Shown here: piece after piece, positions 1 through 10,460 of the stretch | Layout of the letters: every line of letters starts with the position of its first letter | Numbering within the stretch: the stretch's first letter is position 1 | Assembly (NCBI GenBank): GCA_029204225.1 | Contig: CM055113.1 | Span: forward strand, 23,146,405 to 23,210,404 | Reading direction: 5' to 3' | DNA from: Diphasiastrum complanatum | Lineage: Eukaryota > Streptophyta > Lycopodiopsida > Lycopodiales > Lycopodiaceae | Length of the DNA: 64,000 bases | Translations under genes and position numbers: made by a program | The notes under the pieces: generated by a model | Seen by the model: only the letters and a program-made list of their open reading frames with translations | The model's database searches: none | What the model was told of the DNA's origin: nothing

Positions 1-1025
1 TGAGAGTTCCAAGAGATATCCCATGCCTCACTTCCAAATAAATTTTGGGCAGAAGCTATCACGATTGATGCCTATCTACATAATCAATTTATCACAAAAG
101 CCCTAAACGGAAAAACACCTTATGAGGTATGGATAGGATCGAAACCATCACTCAAACATATTTGAGTGTTTGGATGCATTGTCTACGTTCAGATCCTTGC
201 TGATCTAAGAAAGAAGTTGGACAACACAAGCAGAAAATCGATTCTCATTGGCTACTCCCCATATCACAAGGCATACAAGCTCTACAATCTAGACACTCAA
301 AAAGCATCCACGATCAGAGATGTCATTTTTGTGGAAGACCAATTCTTCGACCACAAGGGAAAGCTCCATCAAATTTAGATCCTAGAGACAAAACCAGCTC
401 CAAACACATGATGGACCAGATAATCGACACAGACTTTGATAGTGAGTCAGACCCTCAAAGAGTCGAATCACATCAAAGGATCGAAGTTCAGCCCAAAAGA
501 GCGAATCGATCCAGATAGCCTCTATCCTAATTTATGGATGGTCCAGCTTGTTACTTTGTGCAGAAACCATGCATTGTTTCAGAGGCAATGTCAACTCCTG
601 ATGCTGATCAATGGAAAGTCGCAGTGGACACATAATTTGATTCTCTAATTGAGAATTAGACATGGACTATAACTAACCTTCCAAAGGACTGAAACCCGAT
701 TCCATGCAAATGGATATTCAAAGCGAAGTGTGATGCTGAAAAAAGAATAAATCGAGACAAGGATAGATTGGTTACCAAAGGCTTCTCACAGATCCCAGAT
801 CAAGATTATTCATAGACCTTCAGCCCTGTTGTCAAACATACTTCATTCCGCCTACTATTTTCCTATGCAGTTACAGCCGATCTCTAAGTCCATATGTCCA
901 GACTACTTTCCTCAACAAGACTATCGAAGAAGAGATTTATATGTTGCAGCTAGAGGGATACAAGCTCAAGGGTAAGGAGCACCTAGTATGCAAAATCCAC
1001 AAGGCTCTATATGGTCTGAATAGTC
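1..1025 (+). pseudogene. Ty1/copia relic: integrase C-terminus and start of reverse transcriptase
   Basis: Decayed polyprotein entering from the left edge. Positions 1-165 encode the end of the integrase (WAEAI, then KTPYEVWIGSKPS). A TGA at 163-165 interrupts it, and frame resumes at 166-378 with VFGC..YVQI, RKKLD and LIGYS, the usual Copia integrase C-terminus. From about 700 a different frame gives RVT_2 motifs (KWIFKAK, RLVTKGFSQ, TFSPVVKHTSFRLL). Similarity stops near 1025 at the KALYGL block, before the catalytic YVDD, where a foldback repeat begins. It is in the same clade as Copia-4 at the right end of the window. Several stops and shifts make it non-functional. Confidence 0.8.
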
Positions 1026-1034
1026 ACCATGCAC

Positions 1035-1290
1035 TACCCTTGAAATAGTCTAACTTATGAAAATAGATGACCTTCGGAATTTTTCTCTCTCTTTGCATTT
1101 TTTTGGAAATATGCGAAAAAGCCGAAGGTGTTAAATAATAGTTAAACTTTTTGAACTGCACAAGTTAAACTTTTAAACTATGCAAGTGTCGCATTTCTAG
1201 GAAATGCAAAAAAAGCCAAAGCTGTTGAAAACATAGTTCATTTCTGCAGACTGTTGCAACACTTAGAGTACTTTTGCATACTGTCGCGAA
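1035..1290 (+). repeat. foldback-type dispersed repeat, copy A
   Basis: About 240 bp that recurs in the same orientation at 6415-6660, on the other side of Copia-1. It contains short inverted arms: ACCTTCGG near 1070 and CCGAAGGT near 1122, plus a second GCATTT/AAATGC pair around 1190-1210. It has no coding content. It could be a MITE-like foldback unit or a piece of an older LTR. The direct duplication around Copia-1 is what stands out. Confidence 0.6.
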
Positions 1291-1584
1291 AGTAATGTAT
1301 TTCTGCAGACTTATTCTGAATGCTAATTTCGTGGAAGTCCTTGAAGATGGCCAAGTCTTCAATGGTTACCCTTTGCTGGAGATCAGCCGGAAGCCCATTG
1401 TAGACGTTTTTCAAATAATTTGGTTGTCTAGGTTTGTGATTCCTACAGGTATCAGATGAGCAGTCGTAGAACTAAAGTTGGTTTCACCTGACCCTAGATC
1501 AATAATCAATGAACGTGAAGGAAGAATCATGAAATAGAAATTAGTCATTCACCAAGGAGGAAACTGTGGGCTTAATTTCCAACA

Positions 1585-2870
1585 GTCCCCCTAAAGGTCA
1601 CCGTTGGTGCCCTGGTATCTTCGTTAGGTTCAGCTTGTTGAAGAATTTCTAGTTCTTGATCCTAGGAAGTGCTTTGGTGAAGATGTCTGCGACCATTTAT
1701 GTTTTGGAGCAGTATTAAAGGATCACTTGCCCTGAAAAAACTTTCTCCCCAATGAAATGATGCTAAGTTTCTATGTGCTTGGATTTGCCATGAAATCTGG
1801 GATCCAGTGACAGTGAAATATAGCTCAAGTTGTCACACAGAATGGTGGTAGCATTAAGCTGAGTGTGATGTAAGTCGTGAATTAATAACCTGATCCATAC
1901 AACTTCTTTTGAAGCTTGACATGCTGCGATGTACTATGCCTATGTCGAAGAAAGCCCAACTGATTTCTGCTTCCTTGAGTTCCACAAAATCGGTCTCCCT
2001 GCCAGATAGAAACAGAACCCAGAGGTAGATTTTCTGGTAGAGACTGTTCCTCCCCAATATGAGTCGGAGTAGCCTCGCAGGATGAGTGGGTTGATAGCAT
2101 TTCCATCATAACATAAAATGTGGTCTAAACTTCCCTGATTATATCTCATCACTCTCTTTAATGCTTTCCAATGAGAGATCCTAGGATTAGACATGAATTG
2201 ACTTAACATGCTAACAGTATATGCTAAATTTTGTCTAGTACACAGCATTGCATACATTAGAGATCCAATTAGTGAATCATAAGGGTATTTTGCTAAGTCA
2301 AGTACTTCACTATCAGTCTCAGCACAAGAATGTTTACTCAATACTATACTTGGATCCATTGGGGTATCAATTGAGATAAGAGTTGATTCTATCAAACCAT
2401 GCTCTTGCGGCCTGTTTCAGACCGTAGATTGCTTTGTTCAGCTTGCACACTTTTTGCTCTTGGCCTTTGACTTCGGATCCTTCCGGTTGGAAGGTGTATA
2501 GCTCCTCTTCGACATTGTCATTGAGAAATGTTGTCTTGACATCCATTTGGTGCATTTCGAGGTCTTCCACGACCACTAATGCAATCATAGTCCTGATTGA
2601 CTGCATCTTGATGACAGGACTGAAAATTTCTTGATAATCCACCCCTTGTCGGGACTTGAGTGAATCCTTTAGCCACCAACCATGCTTTCCATTTTGCAAG
2701 GGGAACCATCATAGTTGATCTTCTTCTTAAAGATCCACTTGTTGTTGATAACTCTCTTGTGAGTGGAGAAGTCGACTAGCGTCCAGGTCTGATTTGTCAA
2801 AAGTGAGTAATACTCGCTTTCCATAGCTTCTTGCCACTTCACAACATCCTTGGAGTTAATTGCTTCGGCT
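1585..2870 (-). pseudogene. Copia-1 reverse transcriptase (partial) and RNase H
   Basis: The minus strand from about 2870 gives the start of RVT_2 (LVDFSTHKRV, NKWIFKKK) and, after a frameshift, VDYQEIFSPVIKMQSIRTM, MDVKTTFLND and KAIYGLKQAARAW. The stretch that should hold the catalytic YVDD is absent: the text jumps at about 2395 to MDPSIVLSKH, YDSLIGSLMYAM and the RNase H core (RGYSDSYWGG, RKSTSGFCF, WNSRKQKSVGLSSTEAEY). It continues in shifted frames to ADIFTKALP near 1690. The missing RT centre shows an internal deletion, so this copy cannot have been active in its present form. Confidence 0.8.
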
Positions 2871-3159
2871 AGGCTCTCTGGTTCTTCTGATGAGGTCCAG
2901 AATGATTGAGGTGCATACCTCTCAGGAACTGTCTGAGTCCGTGAGGATCCACTGTTGTAAAGTTACCTTTACAAGCTTTACTTTCGGCGCCACTATGACC
3001 AGAATCCAGCCGGCGCCAAGTTCTTATGGCTGAAAATCTTTGATCGGTTCTAGCGAAGTCCAGAGAGCTCAGATCGATGTGCAATCACCTCACACGATCT
3101 AGGCATGATTAAAGAAAGTTTGGGGATCAATAAATTCTAGAGAGAGAAAATGACTTTCT

Positions 3160-3345
3160 AGAGAGAGAAAATGTGCGTTACCAGCCTGGGTAGAGTACTT
3201 AGTATGAGGGGAAGTGGCAAATCCCACCAATACTATAGGGGAGTGCGGGTTGCGACTCAGGGTGAGCTCCAACCAAGTCTCAGCCTCCCTGGCTGGAATG
3301 TTGTCCTGGGGTGGGGCCCCCGATCTGGCATGGTGCCAGGTTGGA
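3160..3345 (+). repeat. GC-rich insertion in Copia-1, possible tRNA-derived SINE
   Basis: This block interrupts the integrase-RT linker of Copia-1 and is clearly more GC-rich than its surroundings. It has a string like a pol III A box (CAGCCTGGGTAGAG near 3182) and, about 60 bp on, one like a B box (GGGTTGCGACTC near 3246). Upstream is an imperfect duplication of TTCTAGAGAGAGAAAATG. No terminal A/T tail or clean target duplication was found. A SINE head is the best guess, but it may be an unrelated repeat. Confidence 0.3.
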
Positions 3346-3679
3346 TCTCAATGTTGGTTTCTGAACTTCCAGTTGGTTAAGTCTGATCGTTGTTGGCGAG
3401 TTGGCTGCTTGTATGTCAAGTAGGTTTGGACGGCAAGAGTTGAAGGCTGGGAAGCTAAATCGTGGTTCCCGGCTCCCTTTGGGATGCATGTGCTACATCT
3501 ACGGACGTTGGGTTGACCAGGATGCGATGATGCTTCTTCTTGAATTTCTTCAGATCTGCTCGAGCTAGCTTGGTCTGGTCTGATGACAGGTATTGTCGGC
3601 TGCTCGGCTTCTGTAGCTGTAGCTACAGGTTTTGTAGAAGGAACATCAACGTTGGAAGAATCCATGCTACCTAAAATAG

Positions 3680-4420
3680 GATGAAATCACATAACATCGT
3701 TTATCGATGGTTGTTTAAATCATAGTATATATGCTCTTGAAATACTACATCTCTAGAGACAAATACTACATTGGTGGATGGATCATAAACTTTATAAGCT
3801 TTATGTTCATCAGGAGAGTCAATGAAAATACATATATTTGTCCTATGATCCAGCTTCTTCCTAAGCTATTTAGGAATGTGAACAAAACATATACAACCAA
3901 AGATTTTTAAATAGTTGACAATAGACTTGTGCCCATGCCAAACTTCATGAGAAGTCTTGTTGTTGACGGCTTTGGTGCTGGATCTGTTCTACACGTAACA
4001 GGCCGTGGCAATGGCTTTTGCCCAAAACTTTGCGGGTAGGTGTGCTTGATGTAGCATGGATCTGGCTGAGTTGAGAAGAGTTCGATTCTTCCTTTATGCA
4101 ATCATGTTCTGTTGAGGTGAATAGGAAGTGGTGAACTATCTTCTAATACCATGTTTAGCCATGTAGTCGGACATCTCATTGGAGATGTATTCGTCGCCAT
4201 CATCAATTTGGAGTGCTTTCACTTTCCTAGATGTTTGTGTCTCATCCATGGTCTTGAATCTCTTGAAGCATTCAAAGGCTTCATATTTGTGCTTAATGAA
4301 CACGGTTGTAGACCATCTAGAGTAATCATCTATAAAAGTGATAAAATAGATTGCATGATTCACAAAAGAAAGATTTCCTATCTAATGAAGACAAAAAATT
4401 CAAACCATCAACTAAATTAT
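3680..4420 (-). pseudogene. Copia-1 integrase
   Basis: The minus strand shows the rve core start (YFITFIDDYSRWS at about 4345, then EAFECFKRFK and ALQIDDGDEYIS) and, in shifted frames, the C-terminal block (GCICFVHIP, KLDHRTNICIF, YDPSTN). An SGGEY-type acidic site is seen only as DDGDEY, which is altered. At least three frame changes and several stops separate the pieces. A low-complexity Ser/Pro/Thr linker at 3665-3348 joins it to RT, as in other Copia polyproteins. Confidence 0.75.
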
Positions 4421-4472
4421 TACAACGCATATAAGAAAGTGATCTTGTATTCACGTGTCCAAATCGACTATG

Positions 4473-4904
4473 CTACAGAACATCACTATCGTTTACATTT
4501 TCATTAGAGATACTAGCTAATGCAACTGAATTAGAGAGTGCGTAAAGATTTCCGACTCTTGTGCATGTAGTCAGAGTAGTATTTTTCTCGAGTATTGTAC
4601 ACTGCTCAGATGAGAAAGTAACAATGTAGCCCTCATCAGTTATCTTAGAGATTGATAACAGGTTCTTTGACAACTGAGGAACATGAAGGATGTTAGGAAC
4701 ACAAATGGATAGATCATTGTTGAAGTTGATCTTCACTTCTCCTTTGCCTTCCACGTGTATGGTGCTAGAATTTTCGAGGTAGATAAATTGGTCTCTGCTG
4801 TAAGTTGCGTACTCTGTAAACCATTCCTTGCAAGAGGTCATGTGTTGGGTAGCGTCGTTGTCCAGGTACCAACTATCACAGTCTTTGCTGCTGTTGTAAG
4901 CCAT
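4473..4904 (-). pseudogene. Copia-1 aspartic protease and GAG-pre-integrase segment
   Basis: A 143-codon open stretch with the Copia protease landmark WYLDNDATQHMTS, followed by the beta-strand block (IHVEGKGEVKI, ILHVPQLSKNLLSISKI) that leads into the pre-integrase domain. The catalytic triad normally reads D-S-G. Here it reads D-N-D (codons at 4862-4854), so both Ser and Gly are replaced, each by a G-to-A change. The frame is open, but this protease would be inactive. Confidence 0.8.
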
Positions 4905-4961
4905 TAATAAGTGTGTATCTGACTCCTTGAATTTTGCCGTGTTGGAGGAGTCTAGCTGTTG

Positions 4962-5804
4962 CTATTGTTGTTGCTTCTTTGCCTCGTTGTAGATCCTGAT
5001 GCGACACTCCTCGATGTCGTGATTAGCTCTTTTGCAATATCTGCAAAAAATCTTCTTACTCGATCCACCATGCTCACCTTGAGTGTGAGGCTTCTGTTGT
5101 TGCTCCTGCACTTGATTCTTGCCCTTGGAATAGTCTTTCTTCTTGGTGTACAGAGCCAGAGATTTGTCTTTGATGGACAGGCTGCTAGTCTTTCTCCACG
5201 TTTCTTTTTGAAGAAGATGACCGATCACCTTTTGAAGAGTGAGGTCCGGTTGTGTGGAGATCATCACCACAAAGTGCTCATAGGACTTTGGAAGAGAAAA
5301 AAGCAAGGTCATAACGACATCATCATCTTGAATAGAACATCCTACAGTTGATAAATGATCTAATAGGGACTTGAAGTTGTTCATGTGAGAAGTGATGGCA
5401 GTAGAATCAGACATGCTAAGAGTAAAGAACTTCCTTCTAAGATGTAATCTCGTGGTCACATCATGAGTCTCATAAAGACTTCATAACAAGTCCAGTGCTT
5501 CCTTAGAGGTTTTGCACGTGGTGGTAACATGAGATATTTGGGAGTCAGCCAGATTGAGTGTGATACATGCTAGGGCCTTCTCATCTTTGATCCTCCAGGC
5601 CTTTCCTTGATCACCATCTTCTGGTTTCAAGTTTGCACCTTCTACTACATCCCAAAGATCTCTATCTATCAACATCATTCTAAGTTTTAACTTCCAAATG
5701 TAGAAGTTAGAACCATTGAGCTTGTCAATGACTCTAGCTTCATTGAGTGATGAAGATGAAGAGCTACCTATATGAGACATGATAACAGTATACAAATAAA
5801 ACAA
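4962..5804 (-). pseudogene. Copia-1 gag (UBN2-type) with one CCHC zinc knuckle
   Basis: Two open stretches (5804-5481 and 5459-4962) join across a single stop at about 5480. They encode a classic Copia gag: KLNGSNFYIWKLKLRMML, DLWDVVEG, LHLRRKFFTL, HMNNFKSLLDHL and VVMTLLFSLPKSYE, then a basic region and an intact CX2CX4HX4C knuckle (CRYCKRANHDIEEC). The preferred start is the Met of MSHIG near 5780, inside a Ser-rich leader. This is the best-preserved part of Copia-1. Confidence 0.85.
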
Positions 5805-5831
5805 ACTTAATCTCTCAGTTTATCTGAGCTA

Positions 5832-5844
5832 GTCTTTGATACCA
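5832..5844 (-). promoter_or_regulatory. Copia-1 primer binding site (initiator Met-tRNA)
   Basis: The minus strand reads TGGTATCAAAGAC, two changes from the Copia consensus TGGTATCAGAGC. It lies about 30 bp upstream of the gag frame and next to the CA end of the LTR. Confidence 0.85.
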
Positions 5845-5847
5845 ATC

Positions 5848-6340
5848 TGATGGGGCAAGGGAGATAGAAGAACATGAGCAAGAATATTGTGGAACAGCTC
5901 TCCCGTTCTAATCAGCTGCTAAATGCAAAACGGTCTAATAGATAGCTTATGCTAAATGGTACACATATAAGAGCAAGCTGCTATTATATTACACTGAAGC
6001 ACAATACAAAATAGTAATTACAACCAAAAATGATGGCGTAATTGGGATGCTCAAATAATGTGTCTCATGGACGGAACAACCACTAATCTGTGCTCGGATG
6101 ATCTATTTATAGATTTCCTCCGTGTATTAATTACATTCAATGCTTGTCACCTAATTAGGAAAGCCGTTGTACTTGGAAGTATATGGCTTTTGTGACAACT
6201 GTACATAGTGTATACGGTCAATAATTTAGCATCGTTGATGTGGACGAGGACGTCGCAAATTCCCTCACTTCACATTTTACGTGAAGTGGTTTTCTCTCAC
6301 TTCACAAATTTCGGAAAGTGATTGGAAACATTCCTCGTTC
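5848..6340 (-). repeat. Copia-1 5' LTR remnant with TATA box
   Basis: On the minus strand this segment ends in CA just before the PBS and carries a TATA-like CTATAAATAG at 6112-6103. An 8-bp inverted repeat (CACTTCAC/GTGAAGTG, 7-bp loop) lies near 6265-6290. The upper boundary is a guess: TGTTTCC near 6330 may be the LTR start. It shows no visible match to the short 3' LTR remnant below 1584. Confidence 0.6.
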
Positions 6341-6665
6341 AAAATAGACGACCTTCGACATTTTCTCTCTCTTCGGGATTGCGAAAAGCCGAAGGTGCCT
6401 TTAAAAAGACGAAGGTGCCCTTGAAACAGTTTAACTTATGAAAATAGATGGCCTTTGGAATTTTTCTCTCTCTTTGCATTTTTGGAGAAAATGTGAAAAA
6501 GCCAAAGGTGTTAAGAAACAGTTAAACTTTTTGAACTGCACAAATTAAACTTTTGAACTATGCAAATGTCGCATTTTCGGGAAATGCGAAAAAGCCGAAG
6601 CTGTTGAAAACATTTTCATTTCTGCAGACTGTCGCGACACTTAGAGTATTTTTTCCTCTTCTCCC
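6341..6665 (+). repeat. foldback-type dispersed repeat, copy B
   Basis: From 6415 this is a close copy of 1035-1290. It is preceded by an extra short unit at about 6349-6410 with the same design (ACCTTCGACATTTTC, then GAAAAGCCGAAGGT), so the repeat is built of small hairpin modules. The gap between copies A and B is almost exactly Copia-1. Confidence 0.6.
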
Positions 6666-6758
6666 TCAAAAATATCTTGATAAGATTTTCAAAGAAGATA
6701 TCAACTTTGACGTATGCTAGTCTCATGAATTCATCTTATGACAAACATATGTACATAT

Positions 6759-6936
6759 TCCAAAGTCATCCCTTCTAAAGTGATGAAATTAATACTGCAA
6801 TGTCATCCCTTGATGATTTTTATTTCCAATGTCATCCCTTCTAGAGTGATGAAATTAATACTCCAATGTCATCCCTTCTAGAGTGATGAAATTAATACTC
6901 CAATGTCATCCCTTCTAGGGTGATGAAATTAATACT
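6759..6936 (+). repeat. 37-bp tandem repeat, five units
   Basis: Units of 37 bp start at 6759, 6796 (shortened to 29 bp), 6825, 6862 and 6899. The core reads AATGTCATCCCTTCTAGAG followed by TGATGAAATTAATAC. The last three are nearly identical, the first two more diverged. It looks like a small minisatellite with no coding sense. Confidence 0.9.
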
Positions 6937-9329
6937 CATGTATTCCTTAAAGTACTCTAAAAATTTCCATCTCAAGGAAATTTTGAGAAAAACAAATCGT
7001 CTGAAATTAATGTCAAGTTTGTCATATCCCCAATTTAACTATAAAGAGCATAGTCTTTTTGCAATAGAAAATCTAAGTGTAGTAAATAAATTGCTTCAAT
7101 TAACGCATTAGGATTAGGATGCATTTTAAATATTCAACAACGTGAAATAGTGGATAAAAGTGAAGAACTTGTTGCAATGCAATAGTAAGATGCACCACAA
7201 ATTGAAAGATGATAAATGAGTATATTGAATCTGGTGCATCATGTATTGTCAACCTCTTTGTCAATATCAATGTCTACTGAAATAATCTTTCGCATCATTA
7301 GTGTCTTTATTGATGTTGAAAATTATGGAAAAATTTTGTTGACTTATTGGTTGATCAATTAAACTATCTAGTGAGTTTTCAAAATTTGGCATCGACAAGA
7401 CTTAAAAGTTGATTTATTGAAGAATACCAATAAGTTGTCTCGAAATTTTTAAAGAAAAAATGACCAAGTGGAGAGAGTGGCATGTAAATACATTCTGAAT
7501 ACATAATATTATTAATTATGACTTGATTGGGCAAAAAAAGTACATTCCTAGACAAAACATTTGTAAAAAGATTGTAAAGTTTTGAACATGCCTATTGTAA
7601 ATGGCTTATTGCATTTTTTAAAATATCTTGCCTCATTTTCTTAGTGAGAGATTTGGAGCTAGACAAGAGTTAATAATAGTTGGTCTAGCTCTAGTCTCAA
7701 GGATTTTGATAGAATTTATCCTCTTCATTTTGAATCCCTTCAATTATTTACTTTCACTTTCATATATGAAAAGAATAATAGAATTAATGGTCTAGATCTC
7801 ATCTCAAGTATTTTCACACTCTTCATTTTACAATAGCTTCTTGATCACAAAATTGGTTTGAGATGTGTGTATCTTACATCAAAATCTATAACCTTGTAGA
7901 ATACTTTTTTATTCTAATTATAGTTAAAGATATTGTTTTTTAGAATGTGCATATATTCTAGTTTGTGTTCTATTCATGAAAACATGTTACTTTATCTCGA
8001 AAGAGCTTGATAGTGGAATCTAACAAGACAACATGAGAATGTCTAGTATGTGAACCTGTAAAGAAAACATAAGTATAGCTCTCCTACTCCCATATATAAG
8101 GTAGATAGGAAAGAAACAATGGAAGATTTTGATAGGGTAAAATACTCAATACATGTACAATGGTGTTATTCATTACGTTGACACTGGTGATTAGATTTTT
8201 TATTTATTGATGTAAAAAGCTAATGATGTGGATAACCCTGAGTTTGTTATGAGCGTCACATTTGTCATGCACAAAAATAACAAAGTATGATATGGGGCTA
8301 TTGTAAACTGAAGTGTTTTATGACCCTGCTTTTCAAAAGTAAGAAACTATTTATTCCAATTAATAGAAGGTTATGGGTCATCCAATAATTTCATGTTCTT
8401 GAAAACTTTATTTTATCAATTATTTATTATGTTACTAATTCTTTTCTAGAAGATAAACAAAATGTGTAACTTAATGGATGAGAAGTTGGTGCAAATTTCA
8501 GAGATGCATCTCAAATGTTACGTGACGCATATTTAGCGACCATTTTGTCATGATTGTGACAAGACATTGTGAAATCATGAAAAGTGTGCATATCCTAAAA
8601 CTGAATATCTAATTGTGGGGAAAAAAAATTGTGACATTCATGACTAAGTTCGTAGATACTTATACTGAAATTATGAATATTGAGTCATAAAATCATGAAT
8701 TTTTAATTTATGAAATATGTGACTATGTTCATCATATCCTAAAATTGAATATCTAGTTGTGGTGAATTTTTGAATTGTGACATTCATGACTATGTTCGTA
8801 GATACTTATACTAAGGTTATGATTATTCAATCATAAAATCGCATGAATATTGACTTATGAAATATGTGGCTACATTCATCACAAATAATGTTAATATTTC
8901 AAATATTCTACTATTGTGAATTCCAATTGTAAAGATTTAATTTCTGATCTTGAAAACATCACCAATCATTGATGATATAAGTTGATAAATACTTTATTAA
9001 ATTTTGAAAAGATCACTGAATTTGTGAATGGAAACATCATTATTGGAGTTGTAAATTGGAGATACGAGCACAAGCTTATGTGTATTGGATTCAAAATCCA
9101 ATAAAACAATTTTTAATAAATATGGTGACAAAGCCTAGGGATACAAGTGTCATAATTCAGAATGAAAAAATACTTACATAAGTAAGAATGTCATACTTGA
9201 TGAGATCCACAAGCATGATGAGGATAGTGGTACCAACAATCTATGTCAAGAGATGAGATGGTAAAAGTGTCATATTTTGATTAACCTAAGGATGATAAAG
9301 ATGCAAACAAAGACAATATTGAGAGCGAA
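6937..9329. other. AT-rich spacer, no gene recognised
   Basis: Stops in all frames and no domain motif. The only internal structure seen is the tandem pair at 8589-8880. It is probably old repeat decay. Confidence 0.5.
8589..8880 (+). repeat. 144-bp tandem duplication
   Basis: Two adjacent copies begin CATATCCTAAAA at 8589 and 8733. Both continue with GAATATCTA.TTGTGG, GTGACATTCATGACTA.GT and CGTAGATACTTATACT. They differ by scattered substitutions and small indels. Confidence 0.8.
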
Positions 9330-10460
9330 ATGCTTTGGCTTGGTGTAACTAGGACAAAAGTAGTAAGGAACAAAAGGAAGACACAAGACATACCTTGGGA
9401 TTCATATTATCTAGGAAAAAAGACAAAAAGACATACCTTCGGATACATGTTTGCCAAAATTGTTTTGCCTAAACATGAGTTTTCAAATTTGTATGAAAAG
9501 CTTATGAATGTTCCTAATCTAGCAAAGTGAGTGAGCTTCAAGGAAACTCATGAGAGAAGAGCTCAACATAGATTTCAAGAGAAATTAAAGTTTTGTCTAG
9601 CATTGTCAATTCTTATGGGCCACTGTATCTTGAGAAAGCTAAGGAGAGTTCAGTTTGGCAAAATGCAATGGAGGAGTTAAATGAAAACATGAAACTTGGA
9701 AATTAGTTTACTTACCACCATGAAAGAAACCAATTTATTGTAAGTGGGAATATTGAATGAAGCATCATGCAAATGGCATGGTACTATAGCAAAGCATAAA
9801 GCAAGGCTTGTGGTCAAAGACTATGCACAATAAGAGGGCATAACCTATAAGGGGGCATTCACACAAATGGTGAAGTGGACCACACTATGGCTTATGATTG
9901 CTTTAGTTGCACATTCTGGTTGAAAACTACATCATATGATTGTTAGATTAGCATTCTTGAAAGGTGTCATGGATGAGCAAGCCTATGTGAGCAAACTTGA
10001 TGGATTCATAGTGGAAATATGGTAGGAAAAAGATGGCACTAGCATCACAATCTTGGAAAGGGCTATTTTTTTCAATCTAGAAAAAAGCAAAAAAATTGTG
10101 GCTCGAGTATACAGCTTTACGTAGTGCTATTTAAGAAAGTGTTTGGTTTAGGCAAGTGTTGTTTCAGGTCGATATTCAACATGATGGTGGAACAATTATA
10201 TACTATGATAGCCAAAGAGGTATACAGTTTGGCCAAAATTCCAATTTTCCCAAATCACATTGAAGTGAAATGTCACTTCATAAGAGAGAAGGTTTTGGAT
10301 AACTCAATTTGATTGATGCATTGTGGGATTTGTGAATGGGTGGCTAACATTTCCACTAAATCTTTGTCTAAAGATAATTTTGAGCTTTTTGTCCACTTCA
10401 AGGGAGAGCATCAAAAAGTAAAGTTGAAATCTACTTGGTTAACTACAAAACCAACAACTT
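9330..10460 (+). pseudogene. heavily decayed Ty1/copia RT-RNase H relic
   Basis: No long frame is left, but translated pieces follow Copia order: KHKARLV-like text with 'KDYAQ' near 9800-9830, a TFTQMVKWT-like block near 9860, an 'AFLKGVMDEQAYV' equivalent near 9950, RNase H-type text near 10190-10240 (YYDSQ, then a PKHIEVKCHF-type string), and a purine-rich tract near 10400. The reading at 9330-9530 (Lys/Arg-rich, 66 codons) has no clear assignment and may be the linker. Stops occur every few dozen codons. Confidence 0.6.

Larger units (their letters stand above)
1460..6340 (-). mobile_element. Copia-1: decayed minus-strand Ty1/copia retrotransposon
   Basis: Read on the minus strand the order is LTR (6340-5848), PBS (5844-5832), gag (5804-4962), protease and GAG-pre-integrase (4904-4473), integrase (about 4420-3680), linker, reverse transcriptase (about 2870-2400), RNase H (2395-1600), polypurine tract (about 1596-1585) and the first part of a 3' LTR starting TGTTGGAAATTAAGCCC at 1584. 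The two LTR remnants do not overlap in sequence: the 3' one keeps only the beginning of U3 and the 5' one the promoter-R-U5 part. No LTR divergence can therefore be measured, and a mosaic of two elements is possible. Stops and frameshifts occur in every domain. Confidence 0.85.
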
